A stretch of 64,000 nt of DNA from Bacteroides thetaiotaomicron VPI-5482 (GCF_000011065.1 NC_004663.1:3596001-3660000), one strand, 5' to 3'; numbered from the stretch's first letter, positions 35,668 through 45,964 are shown. Program-made: numbers and translations. The notes: generated by a model from the letters alone, not told the origin.

Positions 35668-36876
35668 TTATTCACTTTTATAAAATGTAAATTCCGAGAA
35701 CTGTACATATCCCTGTCCACTCCATGAATCGAGAACCTTAATTCTTATATAGCGAACCTCCGGAATACCTGATGGAAAATCAAACTTTTCTCCTTTTGCT
35801 ATATAAGAATTGTCTTCATCCGTATTCTCGCCAACAGGCTTGCCAGAAGGCTTGAAAGAATTACAAGTTATCAGCTTAGTCCATCCATCCCAAGAAGAAT
35901 TTGCCGGTTCATCTTCTCTACCCCAGATTTCCCAGCTCTTCATATTTCCTCCATTATAATTCAAATCATCACGAACAACCGAAAACAAGTCAAAACGCTT
36001 TAAAAGAGCTTTCTCTCCTAAATCGAAAGTAAACCAAGCAGGAAAAACGATCGGATTCGTATTATCACTATGTGCATAGTTTGTATTTTCGTATGCATTA
36101 TCCCATGCTTTCCATAATGCTCCTCCCCAAGCGTTCAATCGGATATCATTATCCAGTATTATTTCACGGAATGTACTTTTATCCATTTCAACTATTTTTT
36201 CTGGGAATACCCCCGTTGAAGAAACAGAGAAAGTATCTACTGCATTCACCTCCGGAATATAATATGTTTTGACTTCATAGGCTCCCCGCGGCTTCCAATC
36301 AGTAATCTTAATCTGATTATCTCCTCTTGCCACCTCTTGTTCCTGCTTCTCGCCGGCACTATTCAGATAAAACACTTTAGTTGCCAATGCTTCGGCCATT
36401 TCTGAGGAAAAATTTAGTAACAGATTTTCCCCTTCAACCTCTGTACTCAACAAAGAACGTACCCGTAAAGAACTTATGTACCGATCACCATAAGTTTTAC
36501 TTCCTTTTGAGGTTGAAATAGAACGATACCCACTTTTGTTATAGGTAACAATCTCAAATTGATAAGTACCTTCAGGTAAATTCTCTATAAAAACACGAAA
36601 AGTATCTACCGGATCTATCCGTTTAACAGGCACTACTAAAGAGTCATTGTCCGGTGTCCAATGAATAACGCACCTTTCTGTATCCATACCATATTTAAGT
36701 AATCCCGTTACTTCTACCCGATTATATCCAGGACGTATGTCAACAGAATCCATTTTTGCCGCATAGATAGTTTCACCGGCATCCAGATACTCTTGGATCG
36801 TGTCCAACTGACCGGAGCAAGCTCCGGCAGTCAATACAACACTAAGTATTAATCCTATCTTATATAAATATTTCAT
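35668..36876 (-). CDS. DUF4998-DUF5000 surface glycan-binding-type lipoprotein
   Basis: 402-residue lipoprotein (VVLTAGACSGQLD, Cys near residue 20). Residues about 25-130 match the DUF4998 pattern (KMDSVDIRPGYNRVEVTGLLKYGMDTERCVIHW, ENLPEGTYQFEIVTYNKSGYRS). The C-terminal 150 residues are a DUF5000/discoidin-like galactose-binding domain (NAWGGALWKAWDN, FTFDLGEKALLKRFDLF, KSWEIWGREDEP, VRYIRIKVLDSW...FSEFTFY). It lies directly after another lipoprotein with the same C-terminal domain. Such proteins follow SusD in many PULs and are thought to hold polysaccharide at the surface. Ligand unknown. Confidence 0.85.
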   Translation of the reverse strand: MKYLYKIGLILSVVLTAGACSGQLDTIQEYLDAGETIYAAKMDSVDIRPGYNRVEVTGLLKYGMDTERCVIHWTPDNDSLVVPVKRIDPVDTFRVFIENLPEGTYQFEIVTYNKSGYRSISTSKGSKTYGDRYISSLRVRSLLSTEVEGENLLLNFSSEMAEALATKVFYLNSAGEKQEQEVARGDNQIKITDWKPRGAYEVKTYYIPEVNAVDTFSVSSTGVFPEKIVEMDKSTFREIILDNDIRLNAWGGALWKAWDNAYENTNYAHSDNTNPIVFPAWFTFDLGEKALLKRFDLFSVVRDDLNYNGGNMKSWEIWGREDEPANSSWDGWTKLITCNSFKPSGKPVGENTDEDNSYIAKGEKFDFPSGIPEVRYIRIKVLDSWSGQGYVQFSEFTFYKSE

Positions 36877-36887
36877 ATTCAGCTCTT

Positions 36888-38093
36888 TTAATTGTTAGAT
36901 ATTACATTGCCCCAGAAAGTAAATTCTGTAAAGTGTATAAAGTCCATACCTCCCCATGTTTCAAGAACCTTGAAACGAATATATCTCACTGGAGGAGCTT
37001 CTGCCGGAAATTCGAAATCCTCACCTGCTTGCAAATATTCCCAGTCTTCTGCTGTATGCTGCCCAACAGGTAGTCCTGACGGTTTATGAGACTCACAATC
37101 CATCAATTTAGTCCATCCATCCCAACTTCCGTCAGCAGGAGGCGTATCTGTTCTCCCCCAAACTTCCCAAGTCTTTAGATTACCACGCTGGAAAGCATGT
37201 TCCTCCATAAAAAGATGATAGAATTTATACCTGCTCAGTTTCGCAGTGACTCCCATATCAAAAGTAAACCACATCGGGAATGTATCTCCACCCGGACTAT
37301 GTACAAAAAGAGCAGGAGTATAATCGTCATTCCATGCATAAGCTAAGTTTCCTCCCCACGCATTACATGCTACATCATTCGGCAATATGTATGGATAGAA
37401 AAGTTTTTTATTTAATCGGGTTTCCTCGTAAGGAGTTAAAACATTATATAAAGTATCCGAACTATTCCCCCAACGGTCAACTACATAAATATCAAACATC
37501 CTTTCTTCTGCTTTAAATCCACGAACATAAAAAGGTCCTTTCTCTGCCTGTGTATATTGTACATGAGCTTCATAAGGCTGATTTAACGAATCAGTAGTTA
37601 CAACATGAATAGAAAGACTCGCTTTTTCTGGATTTTTGAAATTTACATATACCCCACCAAATGTAGCATTCACTTCCAAAGATTCGAAGGTAGTCAGAAC
37701 AGAAGGCTTCAATGGAGTTACTACTGCAACAGTCGTAGCCCCCTCATTTTCCATCCGGTCCACACAAGACAATTCAACTTCATGTTCATTCATATCTCCA
37801 AATCCATTGACAGTCAATTCATTTGCATAGACTGAGGCTCTAGCCTCCATTTCTTTCCCCTGACCAACTTTATAGCGGGCTCTCACATACATGATATCCG
37901 GATTATCTGGTAGTTGATAAGATATAACCGCTCCACCCGGAATATTTTTCACTTTAATCTCTGATACTACACCAGGAGCACCAGCTTCCACATCTTTCCC
38001 AAAGGGTCTTATGTTATCGTCTTCTTTGCATCCGATTGATAAGAATATCAAGACAAGATGCAATACCATTATATATGATTTCATAATATTCAT
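36888..38093 (-). CDS. DUF4959-DUF5126-DUF5000 surface glycan-binding-type lipoprotein
   Basis: Start ATG at 38093, three bases inside the end of susD. About 401 residues. Lipobox IFLSIGCKEDDN with acidic residues after Cys, compatible with surface export. Three domains: DUF4959-like (about 40-125), a fibronectin-like DUF5126 middle (about 130-245) and a C-terminal DUF5000 discoidin-like domain (NAWGGNLAYAWND, FTFDMGVTAKLSRYKFY, KTWEVWGRTDTP, VRYIRFKVLETWGG...FTEFTFWG). The third domain is clearly homologous to that of the next gene, so the pair arose by duplication and shuffling. Probable SusE-position glycan binder. Confidence 0.85.
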   Translation of the reverse strand: MNIMKSYIMVLHLVLIFLSIGCKEDDNIRPFGKDVEAGAPGVVSEIKVKNIPGGAVISYQLPDNPDIMYVRARYKVGQGKEMEARASVYANELTVNGFGDMNEHEVELSCVDRMENEGATTVAVVTPLKPSVLTTFESLEVNATFGGVYVNFKNPEKASLSIHVVTTDSLNQPYEAHVQYTQAEKGPFYVRGFKAEERMFDIYVVDRWGNSSDTLYNVLTPYEETRLNKKLFYPYILPNDVACNAWGGNLAYAWNDDYTPALFVHSPGGDTFPMWFTFDMGVTAKLSRYKFYHLFMEEHAFQRGNLKTWEVWGRTDTPPADGSWDGWTKLMDCESHKPSGLPVGQHTAEDWEYLQAGEDFEFPAEAPPVRYIRFKVLETWGGMDFIHFTEFTFWGNVISNN

Positions 38094-38095
38094 TT

Positions 38096-40018
38096 TTACC
38101 AACCAGGATTTTGAACTAATTTAGGATTCACAATGCAGTCATAATCTTTTAAGGGCCAAAGATTTTCACGATCTTCATAGTTACGAATAAAATAAGTATT
38201 CAGCTTATAATATTCGTTTGTTTCAGATTGATTAATATCCCATCCTTGCAAAGACTTATTAAAGTATTGATTAGCCAGATTCCAGCGTCTTATATCCCAA
38301 AAACGCTGCCCTTCCAACGCCAACTCAATCATTCTTTCCTTGCGCACAATTGTCTGAAAGCCTTCATAAGTATTGGGTTTATTGGCATCATTCGCATATA
38401 AACGCCATGAATCTTTTACTCCCTTTAGCCCGGCTCTTGCTCTCACTTTGTCAATGTAAGTATAGCAATCCTCAGGCACTGTGCCTTCTTCTTTCTTAGC
38501 CTCATTCAAAGCTTCAGCATACAACAGATATAAATCTGCCAACCGTATTATCGGGAAAGGATATGTCTCTATCTGTATGCTTGCAGGAACCATCGCATTC
38601 TGATAACGTACCAGCTTCTTTGCAAAATATCCAGTGATTGAATACAAAGTATTTCCACGCTTTCCTGAAGCCTGTTTGGCTTTTGCCTGAAGATACCACA
38701 TATCATTATCATCCATCTTACCAATGCCATACCAACTGGAACCATCGAAACCTAGTGTTGCATAAAAACGAGGTTCTCTATCAAAGTGTAGTTTTGCAGT
38801 CGTATAACCCGGTTGAATATAATACTTATCGGCTTCAGTTGCTACTTGAGTAGTGTATCGCTTACTATAATCATAATTTTTGTCTTCATCCATTGGTACA
38901 CCATTCTTAGTATAAAAAGTTTCAGCCACAGCCAAAGTGGGTGCAAATGTTCCATTTCGGGCATTATGATATCGGTCGTCAGAAGAGTAATTAGACTCTA
39001 ACCAAGGCTGACAAAGTACCTGCAAATCTCTTATACCCGATTGTCCACATCCCCAAACAAGTTCTTTATTCCAACGCTCGGTAACCTTGCAACGATTACT
39101 TAATGAAAGAATTGTTTCATCACTCAATTGGGTAGAAGACATATTTACGAACTCATAAAGTCCATGTCCCGCTTCCTCCGCACATTGAATGGCCTCCAAA
39201 CAGGCATCCGCAGCTTTTGTCCATTTCTCATTATCATATACCTGATTAAAGAATGGTTCACCTTCGGCATTTTTGAAATTTGCATAATCCAGATTGCCAT
39301 TAAAAAACGGGCTCGCTGCAAATGCTAATATCTTAGCCTTAATAGCCTTAGCAGCCGGACGAGTTATTCGTCCCATTTCTGCTGCTTCGTTCTGAATATT
39401 CAATGGCAAATATTCGACTGACTCATCTATCAGAGAAACAATATAAGTCACAATATCATCTATCTTATCGCGAACGACTCTCACTTCATCCTCACCAGCC
39501 GAAACCGGGATGTTTTCTTTTATAATTGGGATAGGACCATACATTCTCATCATCCAAAAATGATAGAAGGCTTTCAAGACCTTGGCTTCTGCCTTCCATG
39601 TTTCTTTATCATAAGCCGAAAGATCAGGAACCTTCTCTATGTTTTCTATAAAAACATTACAATCACGTATCCCTACAAACATGGCTTTTCCCCATTGTGT
39701 CCCATTCCAATAATCGACCAAAGGTTCATTGGAATTTTGCATGCCTTTGGCTATCCAAAAAGTCGTTTTATTTGAATAGTCGGCAGAATTATCACTATAA
39801 TACCACACTTCATCACCTACATCCATCCCCGGGTCGGTTCCAATCTTACCATGTTCCGGAACAAAAGAGTAGCAAGTGAACAGAAATCTTTCAGCAGAAC
39901 TCTTGTTATTAAAAGCCATCTCTAAAGTCGGCAGATTATCTGGAACAATATCAAGATAATCACATCCAGACAAGAAACCTAAGAGTAGCAGGAAATTAAA
40001 TATCTTCTTAGTTTTCAT
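38096..40018 (-). CDS. SusD-like outer-membrane glycan-binding lipoprotein
   Basis: 640-residue RagB/SusD family protein. The lipoprotein signal LLLLGFLSGCDYLDIVPDN (Cys near residue 19) is typical. Other landmarks are SSAERFLFTCYSFVPEHG, RDCNVFIENIEKVPDL, AEAKVLKAFYHFWMMRMYGPIPI, AAKAIKAKILAFAASPFFNG and LLYAEALNEAKKEEGTVPEDCYTYIDKVRARAGLKG with RKERMIELALEGQRFWDIRRW. It sits 11 bases after susC and is followed by two lipoprotein genes, the usual PUL order. It differs clearly from the SusD at 17724-19604, so this is a second uptake system with its own ligand. Confidence 0.95.
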   Translation of the reverse strand: MKTKKIFNFLLLLGFLSGCDYLDIVPDNLPTLEMAFNNKSSAERFLFTCYSFVPEHGKIGTDPGMDVGDEVWYYSDNSADYSNKTTFWIAKGMQNSNEPLVDYWNGTQWGKAMFVGIRDCNVFIENIEKVPDLSAYDKETWKAEAKVLKAFYHFWMMRMYGPIPIIKENIPVSAGEDEVRVVRDKIDDIVTYIVSLIDESVEYLPLNIQNEAAEMGRITRPAAKAIKAKILAFAASPFFNGNLDYANFKNAEGEPFFNQVYDNEKWTKAADACLEAIQCAEEAGHGLYEFVNMSSTQLSDETILSLSNRCKVTERWNKELVWGCGQSGIRDLQVLCQPWLESNYSSDDRYHNARNGTFAPTLAVAETFYTKNGVPMDEDKNYDYSKRYTTQVATEADKYYIQPGYTTAKLHFDREPRFYATLGFDGSSWYGIGKMDDNDMWYLQAKAKQASGKRGNTLYSITGYFAKKLVRYQNAMVPASIQIETYPFPIIRLADLYLLYAEALNEAKKEEGTVPEDCYTYIDKVRARAGLKGVKDSWRLYANDANKPNTYEGFQTIVRKERMIELALEGQRFWDIRRWNLANQYFNKSLQGWDINQSETNEYYKLNTYFIRNYEDRENLWPLKDYDCIVNPKLVQNPGW

Positions 40019-40029
40019 ATTATTATTCT

Positions 40030-43000
40030 TTAAAAGTCAACTTGTATACCTAAATTAATAACACGCTGATTGGGATATCCGACTCCTAATCCACCCATCT
40101 CCGGATCCCAAAGTTTAAATTTACTGAAGGTCAATAAATTAGTTCCATTCGCATACAAACGCAATTTAGTCAAATGAATCTTCTTTATCATTTGTTGCGG
40201 AAAGCTATACCCTAACTCTAATGATTTCAGGCGCATGAAAGAACCATCACGCATCCACCAAGTACTCACTTGAGTATTATTCTTTATCGATTCAGTAGAA
40301 AGACGCGGCCAGAATGCATAAATATCACGATGTTCTTCTGACCAATAGCTATCAGCTATCGCCTGAAATAATGCTGTCTTCCGAGTATAAGAACCTGTCG
40401 TTGACGGAGGATTATTGAATGGTGCTATCTGCTCCGAATCTATAAAGAAACTAGATCTTGCAGATCCTTGGAAGAAACAAGATATGTCCCAATTCTTAAA
40501 TCCCATTGACAACCCAAAACCATACGTAATCTCAGGCGTTGTAGGATAACCGATAGGAACTAAGTCAGCATCAGATATCTTTCCATCTTTATTTATATCC
40601 TTATACTTGATATCACCAGGCAAATATGTCCCAAAACTTTGTACCGGAGAGTTTGCAATATCTGCCTCATCTACAAAAAGTCGCTCTGCAATATATCCCC
40701 ATTGTTGGCTCAAACTGTAACCGACTCTTGACCTCCATGGTAATCCGGCAGCAGCATAATCCGGTTCATCAGCCACTTTAAATTCACTTGTCGCATAAGT
40801 GAAATTACCATAACCCTGCAACCAAATCTTATTATTAAACCAATGGTTATAATTCACCGACAAGTCTACTCCATGAGATGCAGCTTCACCTACATTAGCA
40901 CGTACACTAGCCTCCAATCCCATTGTAGTAGGAATAAAACTTCTGTCCATTAGGATTTTAGAACGGTCTTCACGGAAATAGTCAAATTGTACATCCAAAC
41001 TATTGAACAAGCCTAGTTCAAAACCAATATTCAGCTTCTTTGCAACTTCCCATGTTATAAACTCATTGGGATAACGTACCGTGGAAATCCCATCTTTATA
41101 ATTTCCCCAGTTGGTTCCAAAAACCTGTCCTCTACCGGAAGAGTTCATATTCATATTAGACAAGTAGAAAAATCGATCTGAATCACTTCCTATTGCATCA
41201 TTACCGACAAGACCATAAGTAACCTTTAACTTCAACTTATTTGCCACTTTCTCTATCGGTCTCCAAAAAGCCTCATTAGAGAGCATCCATGCACCTCCTA
41301 TAGAAGGGAAAAAACCATATCTTTCATTCTGAGCGAATCGTTCGGATCCATTGTATCCAAAGTTGAATTCTACAAAATAACGGCTATCATAACCATAAGA
41401 CATTCGACCAGATATTCCCTGATTTCTTTTAGGTAATGATTTTATAACACTACCGGCATTCCCCAAGAGTTCTTCTTTCCTTTGATATACCAACAAAGCT
41501 CCTACATCGTGCAAACCAAACTTCCGGACATAATTGGCTTTAGCCTGCATATATATTTGGGTATAGACATCTTTCGGCCCTTCACTATAGCCCAGATATT
41601 CTGTCCCGCTATCAGGATTTAGTGCTTGTAATACATAGTTATCCGACTCTTTATCATAAAAACCAATTTTATAGTAATACGGAGTATAAGAGCGGGAAAC
41701 ATCAAAATAAGAACGTCTCACTGTACTAAAATGCCCTTGTACAGTTAACCCCTCTGTTATAAAGTCCAAATTCTGCTCAATTTCTGCTTGTGCAGAAATG
41801 TTGGTACGACTATAATCCTTATACCCGCTAGTCATAATTGCATAAGGATTGATATGGTTAGCTCCCTCCATGTTACCGAAAAGCGGATGTCCTACCCCTT
41901 GATTTTGTAAATCAGGCAAATAATATTTAGGAAAATCAACCGGACTTGCGTGTATAGCATGATCGAATAAGATATTACCTCCGTCAACAGGACCACGATA
42001 ATCATCAAAATCAGCCTGAAAACGCACCTTCACTTCTGTTGTCTTTGTCAGATGAATATTAAAAGTTGATAAGATATTGTACTTCTTCAGGCTAATGTTC
42101 GAATTAAAGTTATTCAATCCATCATTCTTAAGTAATCCTGTGTCATTACTAAATGTGCCCGCCAGATAATAAGTTGCCACACTACCACCACCTCTTACAT
42201 TGAAGTTTACCCGCTGATTAACAGTATAATCTTTAAACATCTCTTTCATCCAGTCTACGGTCGGGTAAACATACGGATTCCTATTGGGAGCCATAGTATT
42301 AGCAATTTTAGATTCCGGATAAGGAATGACCCCTTGAGGATCACGTGTCAGAACGGCTTCATTGTTTAATCTCATATATGAAATAGGATCAGCAATATCA
42401 ATCATCTTCGTCGGAGCTGAAAAGGAATTCTCCACACGAACCGACACCTGAGCTTTTCCTTCCTTTCCTTCTTTTGTTGTTACCAAGATAACTCCATTTG
42501 CACCACGTGCTCCATATAACGCTGTAGATGTCGCGTCTTTCAATACTGAGAAACTAGCAATGTCATCGGGCTGTACTCGCGCCAAGTCATCTGACGATAC
42601 TTCCACATTATCAAGCAAAATCAATGGGTCTTTTTTATAACCAAACGTCGTTACACCACGTATAAAAAAATTAGCATTGTCTTTCCCTGGTTCACCACTA
42701 CGTTGATACGCTATCACACCTGCCATACGCCCAGCCAAAGAAGTAGTCAGATTACTACTGGGTGTTTTCAGCTCCGCAGGTTTTACAGTCTGAATAGAAC
42801 CGATTACACTCTCTTTTTTTTGCTTAGCAAAAGCTACTACTGTCACTTCTTCCAGCTCATCCCGTAATTCTTTCATCACAATCTTCATAGACGCTTTTCC
42901 TCTAACAGGAACCAGTTGAGTCTCCAAACCTATAAAGGTTATTTGCAAAACATCACTCTCGCCAACTTCGATCGTGAAATTACCATCTATATCAGTTATG

Positions 43001-43233
43001 ACACCGCCAGCTTTCCCTTGTATCTGGACAGTAGCACCTGTTACCGGTGCTCCTGCCTCATCCAATACATTACCTCTAAATTTCTTTGTCTTATTCTGCT
43101 GAATCTCTGTTATACTGTCTGTTGCATAAGAAGAAACTACAGGAAAAGGACAACAAAGACCAACTAACAGGATACATGCCCTCCAAGAGATTGACAACCG
43201 TCCTCTCTTTGCAAAGTTTGTCATAGTAAACAT
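40030..43233 (-). CDS. SusC-like TonB-dependent outer-membrane transporter
   Basis: 1067-residue transporter. Signal region (LLVGLCCPFPVVSSYA), then an N-terminal carboxypeptidase-like domain (KFRGNVLDEAGAPVTGATVQIQGKAGG). A TonB-box-like EEVTVVAFAKQKKE follows; its AFAKQKKE replaces the more usual GYGTQKK. The plug has FSVLKDATSTALYGARGANGVILVTTKEG, and the barrel ends in NLGIQVDF. It starts 27 bases after a WbsX-like enzyme gene and is therefore in mid-operon. With the SusD at 38096-40018 it forms a full uptake pair. Confidence 0.96.
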   Translation of the reverse strand: MFTMTNFAKRGRLSISWRACILLVGLCCPFPVVSSYATDSITEIQQNKTKKFRGNVLDEAGAPVTGATVQIQGKAGGVITDIDGNFTIEVGESDVLQITFIGLETQLVPVRGKASMKIVMKELRDELEEVTVVAFAKQKKESVIGSIQTVKPAELKTPSSNLTTSLAGRMAGVIAYQRSGEPGKDNANFFIRGVTTFGYKKDPLILLDNVEVSSDDLARVQPDDIASFSVLKDATSTALYGARGANGVILVTTKEGKEGKAQVSVRVENSFSAPTKMIDIADPISYMRLNNEAVLTRDPQGVIPYPESKIANTMAPNRNPYVYPTVDWMKEMFKDYTVNQRVNFNVRGGGSVATYYLAGTFSNDTGLLKNDGLNNFNSNISLKKYNILSTFNIHLTKTTEVKVRFQADFDDYRGPVDGGNILFDHAIHASPVDFPKYYLPDLQNQGVGHPLFGNMEGANHINPYAIMTSGYKDYSRTNISAQAEIEQNLDFITEGLTVQGHFSTVRRSYFDVSRSYTPYYYKIGFYDKESDNYVLQALNPDSGTEYLGYSEGPKDVYTQIYMQAKANYVRKFGLHDVGALLVYQRKEELLGNAGSVIKSLPKRNQGISGRMSYGYDSRYFVEFNFGYNGSERFAQNERYGFFPSIGGAWMLSNEAFWRPIEKVANKLKLKVTYGLVGNDAIGSDSDRFFYLSNMNMNSSGRGQVFGTNWGNYKDGISTVRYPNEFITWEVAKKLNIGFELGLFNSLDVQFDYFREDRSKILMDRSFIPTTMGLEASVRANVGEAASHGVDLSVNYNHWFNNKIWLQGYGNFTYATSEFKVADEPDYAAAGLPWRSRVGYSLSQQWGYIAERLFVDEADIANSPVQSFGTYLPGDIKYKDINKDGKISDADLVPIGYPTTPEITYGFGLSMGFKNWDISCFFQGSARSSFFIDSEQIAPFNNPPSTTGSYTRKTALFQAIADSYWSEEHRDIYAFWPRLSTESIKNNTQVSTWWMRDGSFMRLKSLELGYSFPQQMIKKIHLTKLRLYANGTNLLTFSKFKLWDPEMGGLGVGYPNQRVINLGIQVDF

Positions 43234-43260
43234 AAGTTCTCAGATTTAACGTTTAACAAA

Positions 43261-44571
43261 TCATTTCCCGTGCTTTTCGTGATTTCCTTCTTTACCTAAG
43301 GCTTCCCCTAAAGCATCGAGCATACCATAACCGAAACGATTGTCCGGCAATAAATAGTGTCCTTCAGACCATTCATTAAAACAAGCAATGGTCAGAATTC
43401 GTGGAACTTCCGGATGTTTGTTCAAATACACAAAAGACGATTGAACAAAAGCCTTGAAAGAGGCTGGATTCTCATTCTTAAAAATAGTGCAACCCGGCCA
43501 TTGACTACGGTCTGCTTTTGCCGGACGATTCGCCGGAGCTATATATCTTGGAGTAGAATCCCATCCCGGAGCTACAGCCGGAACATAAGGAATATCAAAC
43601 TGACCATGATGTTCATCCCATAACTTAAAAGCCACATCAGCTGCCACTGTTCCATAATCCGGCAATTCGATTTCTTTGGGTTGGAAGCGACCTGCAATCC
43701 AATCCATCGGATTATAAGAGCCTACAGTATCATATCCCTCTTCTTTCATATTTCCACAACTGAAACCTGTCACATGAAAATGCAAACCTTTATGTCCCAG
43801 TTTTTTTGCATAATCCGTCAACTCCGCAAATAACTGTTTCACTCCTGCTATTCCCAATTTAGATTCCAAACGCCGTGCATCCCAAATACAAATCACCGGC
43901 TTATCATCAATTCTCCAATAATTCTCCAAATGGCAATAGCGTGAAATCATATAAGAAAGGCTTTTCCAACACTCTTCTTTAGAGAAATCGGGAGCATCAA
44001 AACTTGGAGGATAAGCATTACTTCCATCAGTACGCTTCGTTGGATACAATACATACCAAGGATGATTGGTCCACATACAAGCAAACTTTACGTCTTTTGT
44101 ATTACTAGCTTCCAGAAAACCATTTTCCAATGCTTCATGCAGACATGGTTTACCATCATACCAATACCAATCCCAAATCAAAACATCAATGCCACTTTGT
44201 TTGCAAAGCTTGTTATATGTCTCCCAAGTAGAAGGCTTACTCTCATCAAGCTCCCCTAACAAGGGCGTACGTGGCTGTTGATGCCCTTCAAACCAAGGAC
44301 GAGCGCTACGAATCAAATTATATTCAGTCCAGCCCTGAGAATATATTTTATTATGCAAAGCCGAAGCATGATAATTAGGAAAAGCATAAGCAGCCACCGT
44401 TAATCCTTCCGGTTTCTTTAACAAAGCAGGATCACCTGCCAATGTTTCAAGATCATCAGGCAAACGATAAATCTTCTCTTTACTTTTTTTCTGTGCATAA
44501 ACAGGCAATACACCTATTATCAACAATAAAAACAATAACTGACTAATACATTTAACAAACTGGTTTTTCAT
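43261..44571 (-). CDS. WbsX/GH99-like glycosidase, Sec-secreted
   Basis: 436-residue protein of the WbsX-like group (PF14307, related to GH99/GH71 TIM-barrel enzymes). Seen: AAYAFPNYHASALHNKIYSQGWTEY, RSARPWFEGHQQPRTPLLGE, IDVLIWDWYWYDGKPCLHEALENGF, FACMWTNHPWYV and a C-terminal ACFNEWSEGHYLLPDNRFGYGMLDAL. The conserved acids in NEWSEGHYL and the IWDWYWY motif suggest a retained active site. The signal peptide is ordinary (LLFLLLIIGVLPVYA). The next gene encodes a paralogue of about 70 percent similarity with a different export signal. Known GH99 enzymes act endo on mannans; PUL relatives are largely uncharacterised, so the substrate is open. Confidence 0.78.
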   Translation of the reverse strand: MKNQFVKCISQLLFLLLIIGVLPVYAQKKSKEKIYRLPDDLETLAGDPALLKKPEGLTVAAYAFPNYHASALHNKIYSQGWTEYNLIRSARPWFEGHQQPRTPLLGELDESKPSTWETYNKLCKQSGIDVLIWDWYWYDGKPCLHEALENGFLEASNTKDVKFACMWTNHPWYVLYPTKRTDGSNAYPPSFDAPDFSKEECWKSLSYMISRYCHLENYWRIDDKPVICIWDARRLESKLGIAGVKQLFAELTDYAKKLGHKGLHFHVTGFSCGNMKEEGYDTVGSYNPMDWIAGRFQPKEIELPDYGTVAADVAFKLWDEHHGQFDIPYVPAVAPGWDSTPRYIAPANRPAKADRSQWPGCTIFKNENPASFKAFVQSSFVYLNKHPEVPRILTIACFNEWSEGHYLLPDNRFGYGMLDALGEALGKEGNHEKHGK

Positions 44572-44605
44572 TTTCTTTCTTATTTAAAGTTCAACAAATT
44601 CAATA

Positions 44606-45964
44606 TTAAAAAAATCCATGTATCTGATGGTTATCAGACTTTCCCACGGCTTCAGCAAGCGCATCAAGCATTCCATATCCAAATCGGTTATCCGGCAATA
44701 AGTAATGCCCTTCAGTCCATTCATTAAAACAGGCAATAGTGAGGATCGGAGGAACATCCTTATGCTTATTCAAATACGCAAAAGCCGACTGAACAAGTGC
44801 TTTGAAAGATGCAGGATTTTCATTATCCAAAATAACGCAATTAGGCCATGCATCGCGATTGGGTTGATCCGGTCTGCTCACCGGCGGAATATATCTGGGA
44901 GTAGAGTCCCACCCTGGCGAAAGAGATGGAAGATACGGTATGGCAAAGTCATCATGATGTTTAGGCCATAATTTGAAAGCCACATCAGCAGCAGCCACTC
45001 CATAATCCGGCAGTTCGATATTCTTGGGCTGGTAATTATCAGCTACCCAAGTAAACGGATTGTAAGAACCGGCAGTATTATAACCAACCTCTTTCGAATT
45101 AGGAGAATAAAAACCTGAAGAATGGAAATGTAACCCTTTATGTCCCAACTTACGGGCAAATTCCGTTAATTCAGCAAACAACTGTTTAACCCCGTCAACC
45201 CCAATATTCTTCTCCAAACGATTAGGGTCCCAAATACATACCACAGGCTTGTCATCAATCCTCCAATAATTTTCCAAATGACAATATCTGGAAATGATAT
45301 AGGACAAACTCTGCCAGCACTCTTTCAAGCTACCATCTGCCGGTGCAAAACTTGGAGGATAAGCTTTATATCCATTGGGTAATAAAGTTGGATACAATAC
45401 ATACCAAGGGTGGTTGGTCCACATACAGGCAAACTTCACATCATTACGGTTTGAAGCTCTCAAAAAGCCATTCTCAAGAGCTTCATGCAAACATGGCTCA
45501 TTATTATACCAATACCAATCCCAAATCAGCACATCAATACCACTCTGCTTGCACAGCTCATTATATTTTTCCCAAGTACCCGGCTTACTTTCATCCATCT
45601 CCCCAAGCAAGGGACCTCTAGGCTGAGCATGCCCCTGGAACCAAGGACGGGCGCTTCTCACCAAATTATATTCCGTCCAACCCGGCCCATAAATCTTATC
45701 ATGCAATGCAGAAGCATGATAATTCGGAAAAGTATAGCAGGCAACTGTCAGGTTATCAGGTTTTCTCAACAAAGAACTATCTTTTACAAGCTCTTGTAAA
45801 TCTTCCGGTAACCGTTTCGCTTTTGGAGCATTCCGCTTTCCTGACGCAACATCAGAAGCCCCTATGCTCTCCGCTGCATGAAGCATTTCAGTACCCACAG
45901 CAGAAGCTGTAACAATGGCAGTACCTTTCATACTCGCAGATTTAAGAAAAGTTCTTCTATCCAT
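44606..45964 (-). CDS. WbsX/GH99-like glycosidase with Tat-type signal
   Basis: Start ATG at 45964 gives MDRRTFLKSASMKGTAIVTA, a classic twin-arginine signal (RRTFLK); the longer frame begins with GTG and is unlikely. The 452-residue product shares all the key segments of its neighbour: CYTFPNYHASALHDKIYGPGWTEY, RSARPWFQGHAQPRGPLLGE, IDVLIWDWYWYNNEPCLHEALENGF and ACFNEWTEGHYLLPDNRFGYGMLDAL. It is clearly a tandem duplicate. Differences are concentrated in the loops 200-330, so substrate preference may have changed. It lies between the GH116-like gene and its paralogue in one operon. Confidence 0.8.
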   Translation of the reverse strand: MDRRTFLKSASMKGTAIVTASAVGTEMLHAAESIGASDVASGKRNAPKAKRLPEDLQELVKDSSLLRKPDNLTVACYTFPNYHASALHDKIYGPGWTEYNLVRSARPWFQGHAQPRGPLLGEMDESKPGTWEKYNELCKQSGIDVLIWDWYWYNNEPCLHEALENGFLRASNRNDVKFACMWTNHPWYVLYPTLLPNGYKAYPPSFAPADGSLKECWQSLSYIISRYCHLENYWRIDDKPVVCIWDPNRLEKNIGVDGVKQLFAELTEFARKLGHKGLHFHSSGFYSPNSKEVGYNTAGSYNPFTWVADNYQPKNIELPDYGVAAADVAFKLWPKHHDDFAIPYLPSLSPGWDSTPRYIPPVSRPDQPNRDAWPNCVILDNENPASFKALVQSAFAYLNKHKDVPPILTIACFNEWTEGHYLLPDNRFGYGMLDALAEAVGKSDNHQIHGFF

